Source of the DNA: UBA1737 sp964474685
GTDB taxonomy: Bacteria > Bacillota_I > Bacilli_A > ML615J-28 > CAG-313
DNA: 16,639 nucleotides
Direction of reading: 5' to 3'
NCBI GenBank assembly: GCA_964474685.1
Contig: CAYYTE010000028.1
Location: forward strand, 1 to 16,639
This document shows, in pieces, positions 13,727 to 16,639 of this stretch (position 1 is the stretch's first letter; every line of letters begins with the position of its first letter). The notes under the pieces are model-generated. The model saw nothing but the letters and a program-made list of their open reading frames with translations. It was not told the DNA's origin and made no database searches. Position numbers and translations under genes: made by a program.

Positions 13727-14557
13727 CTAACCATTTCTACGACGAACAATTAATTTGTTCGAGCTTTTCTTAGAATCTCTTGTCTTAACACCCATAGTAC
13801 GTTTGCCCCATGGAGTTAAAGGAGCTTTACGTCCAATAGGACATTTTCCTTCACCACCACCATGTGGGTGATCGTTAGGGTTCATTGCTGAACCACGAAC
13901 TGTAGGATGAATACCCATATGACGGGCACGACCTGCTTTACCAATATTAACTAATGCGTAATCAATGTTGCCTACAACACCAATGGTTGCACGACAATCA
14001 TTAAGAATACGACGAACTTCTCCTGAGCATAAACGAACAAGAACATATTCTTCTTCACGTCCTAAAATTTGCGCAGAAGAACCTGCAGAACGAATTAGTT
14101 GTGCTCCATGCCCTGGATGTAATTCAATGTTATGAATTGTAGTACCAACAGGGATGTTTACTATTGGCATAGTATTGCCAATTTTGATATCCACATTTGT
14201 ACCAGATTCGATTACTTGTCCAACCTGTAAATCTTGTGGTGCAATAATATATGATTTAGCACCATCAGCATATGCAACAAGTGCAATGTTTGCTGTACGG
14301 TTTGGATCGTATTCGATTGTTTTAACTGTTGCTTTAACACCATCTTTATTCCTCTTAAAATCAATTAGACGGTAGTGTCTTCTTTCACAAGTTCCTTTAT
14401 GACGAACTGTAATTAGACCTTGTGCATTTCTTCCACCTTTGTGGCTTAAATGTGCTAGAAGGCTTTTTTCAGGTTTACTTGTCGTGATTTCTTCATATGT
14501 TAAACATGTCATATCACGGCGACCATTTGTTGTCGGCTTATATTGTTTAATTGCCAT
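13727..14557 (-). CDS. rplB: 50S ribosomal protein L2
   Basis: Core large-subunit protein close to the peptidyl transferase centre and needed for subunit association. The 276-residue product has the two-domain L2 pattern: KSLLAHLSHKGGRNAQGLIT (31-50), LHPGHGAQLIRSAGSSAQI (146-164), and the hallmark RGSAMNPNDHPHGGGEGK (221-238), where His230 matches the conserved His of the peptidyl transferase region. GGAGG is eight bases before the ATG at 14557; rplW ends 19 nt upstream. It has five cysteines. Confidence 0.99.
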   Translation of the reverse strand: MAIKQYKPTTNGRRDMTCLTYEEITTSKPEKSLLAHLSHKGGRNAQGLITVRHKGTCERRHYRLIDFKRNKDGVKATVKTIEYDPNRTANIALVAYADGAKSYIIAPQDLQVGQVIESGTNVDIKIGNTMPIVNIPVGTTIHNIELHPGHGAQLIRSAGSSAQILGREEEYVLVRLCSGEVRRILNDCRATIGVVGNIDYALVNIGKAGRARHMGIHPTVRGSAMNPNDHPHGGGEGKCPIGRKAPLTPWGKRTMGVKTRDSKKSSNKLIVRRRNG

Positions 14558-14576
14558 AATTCATTCCTCCTATCAA

Positions 14577-14861
14577 CTAAATATCAAATTGCTTAATGGT
14601 TTGGCCTTTAGCAAGTCTAACGATTGCTTTTTTATAAGCCGCTTTAAAACCATTGTATTTTTGAAGTCTTTTTGGTTTACGATGAACATTAACTGTTCTG
14701 ATTTCTTCAACTTTAACATTAAATAAATTCTCGATTGCTTGTTTAATTTCAACCTTGTTGCTGTTCACATCAACTTCAAAAGTATATTGCAATTTTTCTA
14801 CTAAACCACTTGATTTTTCTGTAACGATGGGTTTCTTGATAATATCATAATAAGATTTCAT
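14577..14861 (-). CDS. rplW: 50S ribosomal protein L23
   Basis: Exit-tunnel protein, docking site for trigger factor and the signal recognition particle. The 94-residue product begins MKSYYDIIKKPIVTEKSSGL, then shows YTFEVDVNSNKVEIKQAIE (26-44), FNVKVEEIRTVN (47-58) and the basic RKPKRLQKYNGFKAAYKKAIV stretch. Its ATG shares one base with the rplD stop (TAATG). The ribosome site GAGGAGG, ten bases upstream, is formed by the last rplD codons, so it is likely translated by coupling to rplD. Confidence 0.98.
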   Translation of the reverse strand: MKSYYDIIKKPIVTEKSSGLVEKLQYTFEVDVNSNKVEIKQAIENLFNVKVEEIRTVNVHRKPKRLQKYNGFKAAYKKAIVRLAKGQTIKQFDI

Positions 14862-15487
14862 TATTTCAAAACCTCCTCAACTTGTTGAATTGCTTCTTTT
14901 GTAGCGACAATAGTATCCGCATTCATTATTTGGTAAACAGAAGCACGTGTATATTCCTCAACAAGTACATTGATTAAGTTACGACCTGCTAATTCAACGT
15001 TTCCGTTTTCTTCTTTTAATAATACGATAACTTTGTTATTTTCAACTTTAAAATTTGATAATACTTTTACTAAGCTTTTTGTTTTAAAATCATCTAATAC
15101 TAAATCATTTAAAACGATTAATTGTTGTTCGCGTACTTTTGAACTATAAGCACATTTTAAAGCAAGCTTTGCAACTTTTTTATTTACTTTGCAAGCATAA
15201 GATCTTGGAGTTGGTGCAAATACAACACCACCACCACGCCATTGAGGAGCACGAATAGAACCTTGACGAGCACGACCAGTACCTTTTTGTTTCCATGGCT
15301 TTCTGCCACCGCCGCGTACTTCACGACGAGTTTTTGCTTTTTGTGTGCCTTGACGCATTGCTGCACGTTCTGCAACAACTGTTTGATAAATAACTTGTTG
15401 GTTATCTTCAACGCCAAATACACTTTCTTCTAATTGTAATTCACCATTTTGTGAACCATCTTGATTATATAATAAAACTGTAGGCAT
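14861..15487 (-). CDS. rplD: 50S ribosomal protein L4
   Basis: Large-subunit protein with a long loop into the exit tunnel. In Escherichia coli it also represses the S10 operon by binding its leader, which makes the structured leader before rpsJ here relevant. The 208-residue product shows the tunnel loop motif GGGRKPWKQKGTGRARQGS (59-77) and WRGGGVVFAPTPRSY (83-97), followed by the C-terminal domain with ELAGRNLINVLV. AAAGGAG lies six bases before the ATG at 15487; rplC ends 13 nt upstream and rplW overlaps by one base. Confidence 0.98.
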   Translation of the reverse strand: MPTVLLYNQDGSQNGELQLEESVFGVEDNQQVIYQTVVAERAAMRQGTQKAKTRREVRGGGRKPWKQKGTGRARQGSIRAPQWRGGGVVFAPTPRSYACKVNKKVAKLALKCAYSSKVREQQLIVLNDLVLDDFKTKSLVKVLSNFKVENNKVIVLLKEENGNVELAGRNLINVLVEEYTRASVYQIMNADTIVATKEAIQQVEEVLK

Positions 15488-15500
15488 GTTGTACTCCTTT

Positions 15501-16160
15501 CTATGCTAATGCTTCTGGATTAACGGCTGGTGATTTTGCCTTAACAGCATTTGTAACAACTACAAATGAGTTGTTTGCTCCAGGTACGTTACCCTTAATT
15601 AAAATGACATTATTTTCAGCATCATATTTTACGAATTCAAGGTTTTGAACTGTAACAGTATCTCCACCCATTCTTCCAGGCATTTTTTTACCTTTTTTAA
15701 TACGACCAGGATTAATTGAACCCATAGAACCGATACCACGATGATATCCTGAACCATGAGCCATAGGGCCTATTTTAAAGTTCCATCTTTTAATTACTCC
15801 TGAAAATCCTTTTCCTTTGGATGTGCCAGTAACATCAACCAATTCGCCGGCTTTGAATATGTTTCCTTTTACAAGTTGTCCAATTTCAAATGCAAGCATT
15901 TCTTCCCCAGCGATTTCTTTAATGAAGCGCTTAGGGGCTGTTGAAGCTTTTGATACATGTCCTGTTTCAGCTTTATTAGCAAGACGTTCTGGTTTGTCTT
16001 GATAACCAAGTTGTACAGCACTATATCCATCGCTTTCGGCAGTCTTCTTTTGTAACACAACATTTGGTGTTACTTCAATTACTGTAACAGGGATAAGTTT
16101 TCCTGCTTCAGTAAAAATTTGAGTCATTCCGACTTTTTTACCTAAGATTCCTTTGGCCAT
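15501..16160 (-). CDS. rplC: 50S ribosomal protein L3
   Basis: Early-assembling large-subunit protein with an arm near the peptidyl transferase centre. The 219-residue product begins MAKGILGKKVGMTQIF and has GTSKGKGFSGVIKRWNF (112-128), GPMAHGSGYHRGIGSMGS (131-148), MPGRMGG (160-166) and IKGNVPG (188-194). It has a short extra C-terminus after VKAKS. The ribosome site is only AGAGG, eight bases before the ATG at 16160, weaker than its neighbours, and the 28-nt gap to rpsJ is the longest before secY. Confidence 0.98.
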   Translation of the reverse strand: MAKGILGKKVGMTQIFTEAGKLIPVTVIEVTPNVVLQKKTAESDGYSAVQLGYQDKPERLANKAETGHVSKASTAPKRFIKEIAGEEMLAFEIGQLVKGNIFKAGELVDVTGTSKGKGFSGVIKRWNFKIGPMAHGSGYHRGIGSMGSINPGRIKKGKKMPGRMGGDTVTVQNLEFVKYDAENNVILIKGNVPGANNSFVVVTNAVKAKSPAVNPEALA

Positions 16161-16188
16161 GAGTTATACCTCTTTCTTTATATTCTCA

Positions 16189-16497
16189 CTATTTTAAAAC
16201 GATATCAACACCGGATGGTAATTCAAGATGAACTAATGCATCCATTGTCTTTGGAGTAATATTTGTAATATCAATTAAACGTTTATGAGTACGACGTTCA
16301 AATTGTTCACGACTATCTTTGTCCTTATGAGGTGCACGAATAATAGTGAATACTTCCTTTTCTGTAGGTAGTGGAATAGGACCAGATACTTTTGCACCAG
16401 TTCTTTTCGCAGTTTCTACAATTTTCTTCGCAGATTCATCAAGTAATCTGTGATCATAAGATAATAATCTTATTCTTAATTTCTTTGAGTTTGCCAT
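16189..16497 (-). CDS. rpsJ: 30S ribosomal protein S10 (NusE)
   Basis: Head protein of the small subunit; as NusE it also joins transcription antitermination complexes with NusB and can bridge to NusG. The 102-residue product has LRIRLLSYDHRLLDESAKKI (7-26), GPIPLPT (39-45), FERRTHKRLIDI (66-77) and LPSGVDIVLK (93-102). It is the first gene of the cluster in this window. GGAGG lies six bases before the ATG at 16497, and a structured leader precedes it. Confidence 0.98.
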   Translation of the reverse strand: MANSKKLRIRLLSYDHRLLDESAKKIVETAKRTGAKVSGPIPLPTEKEVFTIIRAPHKDKDSREQFERRTHKRLIDITNITPKTMDALVHLELPSGVDIVLK

Positions 16498-16510
16498 AAT
16501 TTTCCTCCTA

Positions 16511-16607
16511 GCTTATAATTTAAGCATATGGCTCCATGCAAATTCCCCAATACCCACGTACGACAACTCAACCGTGTGTATCAGCAACCTCGCATTTCTC
16601 AGCCTGC
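16511..16607 (-). promoter_or_regulatory. Structured leader RNA before rpsJ, candidate L4-type autoregulatory element
   Basis: The region is visibly less AT-rich than other non-coding parts of the window and can fold in three places on the minus strand: a stem of 16601-16607 with 16584-16590 (six of seven pairs, one wobble); a longer stem of 16573-16584 with 16547-16558 (11 of 12 pairs, two wobble, 14-nt loop); and a 5-bp stem of 16521-16525 with 16511-16515 directly before the ribosome site. S10-operon leaders controlled by L4 are established in gamma-proteobacteria; conserved leaders before rpsJ have been predicted in Firmicutes. Calling this one such a leader is inference from position and folding. 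Confidence 0.5.
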
Positions 16608-16621
16608 TATTAGCCTGGTAT

Positions 16622-16627
16622 ATTTTA
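16622..16627 (-). promoter_or_regulatory. Possible -10 box for the S10 cluster
   Basis: Minus-strand TAAAAT matches the -10 consensus at five of six positions. A start near 16615 would give a leader of about 118 nt that begins just before the first hairpin. The matching -35 element would fall outside the window, and AT-rich sequence gives such hexamers easily. Confidence 0.25.
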
Positions 16628-16639
16628 CTCTTTTGCCTA

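Noticed and set aside
14439..14726. A 95-codon plus-strand open frame.
   Set aside because: It spans the rplB-rplW junction antisense to both; no ribosome site and no recognisable domain.
1..16639. CRISPR arrays, insertion sequences, integrases, attachment sites, tRNA or rRNA genes, defence genes.
   Set aside because: Looked for on both strands by eye; the window is filled by housekeeping genes with almost no free space, and nothing of these kinds was found.

Overview
The window is a long, almost gap-free block of the conserved S10-spc-alpha ribosomal protein cluster, every gene on the minus strand, followed downstream by an energy-coupling-factor (ECF) transporter module. Gene order is the Firmicutes one: rpsJ-rplC-rplD-rplW-rplB-rpsS-rplV-rpsC-rplP-rpmC-rpsQ-rplN-rplX-rplE-rpsN-rpsH-rplF-rplR-rpsE-rpmD-rplO-secY-adk-infA-rpmJ-rpsM-rpsK-rpoA-rplQ, then ecfA1-ecfA2-ecfT. 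The DNA is AT-rich, Shine-Dalgarno sequences are strong (AGGAGG before most genes), S14 is the short zinc-binding form, adenylate kinase has a four-cysteine lid, and TGA is read as stop (rpmJ ends with it) while Trp is TGG. This fits a low-GC Firmicute with the standard code. Long charged tails and insertions in several proteins suggest a divergent lineage, perhaps Erysipelotrichia or a neighbour of the Mollicutes; that placement is inference.

Layout in the direction of transcription (high to low coordinates). 16498-16639 is an untranslated leader before rpsJ, less AT-rich than its surroundings, with several possible hairpins. 5940-16497 is the S10 and spc part, 22 genes with gaps of 0-28 nt and two one-base TAATG overlaps. 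adk (5267-5920) follows secY, and map, which usually comes next in Firmicutes, is missing; a 130-nt gap with a perfect inverted repeat lies there instead. 2383-5136 is infA to rplQ, including rpmJ. A clear intrinsic terminator at 2351-2377 closes the cluster. A new transcript then starts from an extended -10 promoter at 2293-2301 and carries ecfA1, ecfA2 and ecfT, which overlap one another; ecfT runs off the left edge.

The first 29 genes build both ribosomal subunits and add IF1, the RNA polymerase alpha subunit, the SecY protein-export channel and adenylate kinase. The last three make the shared ATP-driven module that powers vitamin and metal uptake through separate substrate-binding proteins.

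I see no mobile element, CRISPR array, tRNA, rRNA or defence gene, and no evidence of a wholly new system. The points worth a second look are lineage-specific parts of conserved proteins (RpoA insertion and acidic tail, extended L29, L22 and S5, an EcfA2 insertion), the likely regulatory leader before rpsJ, and the adk-infA gap.
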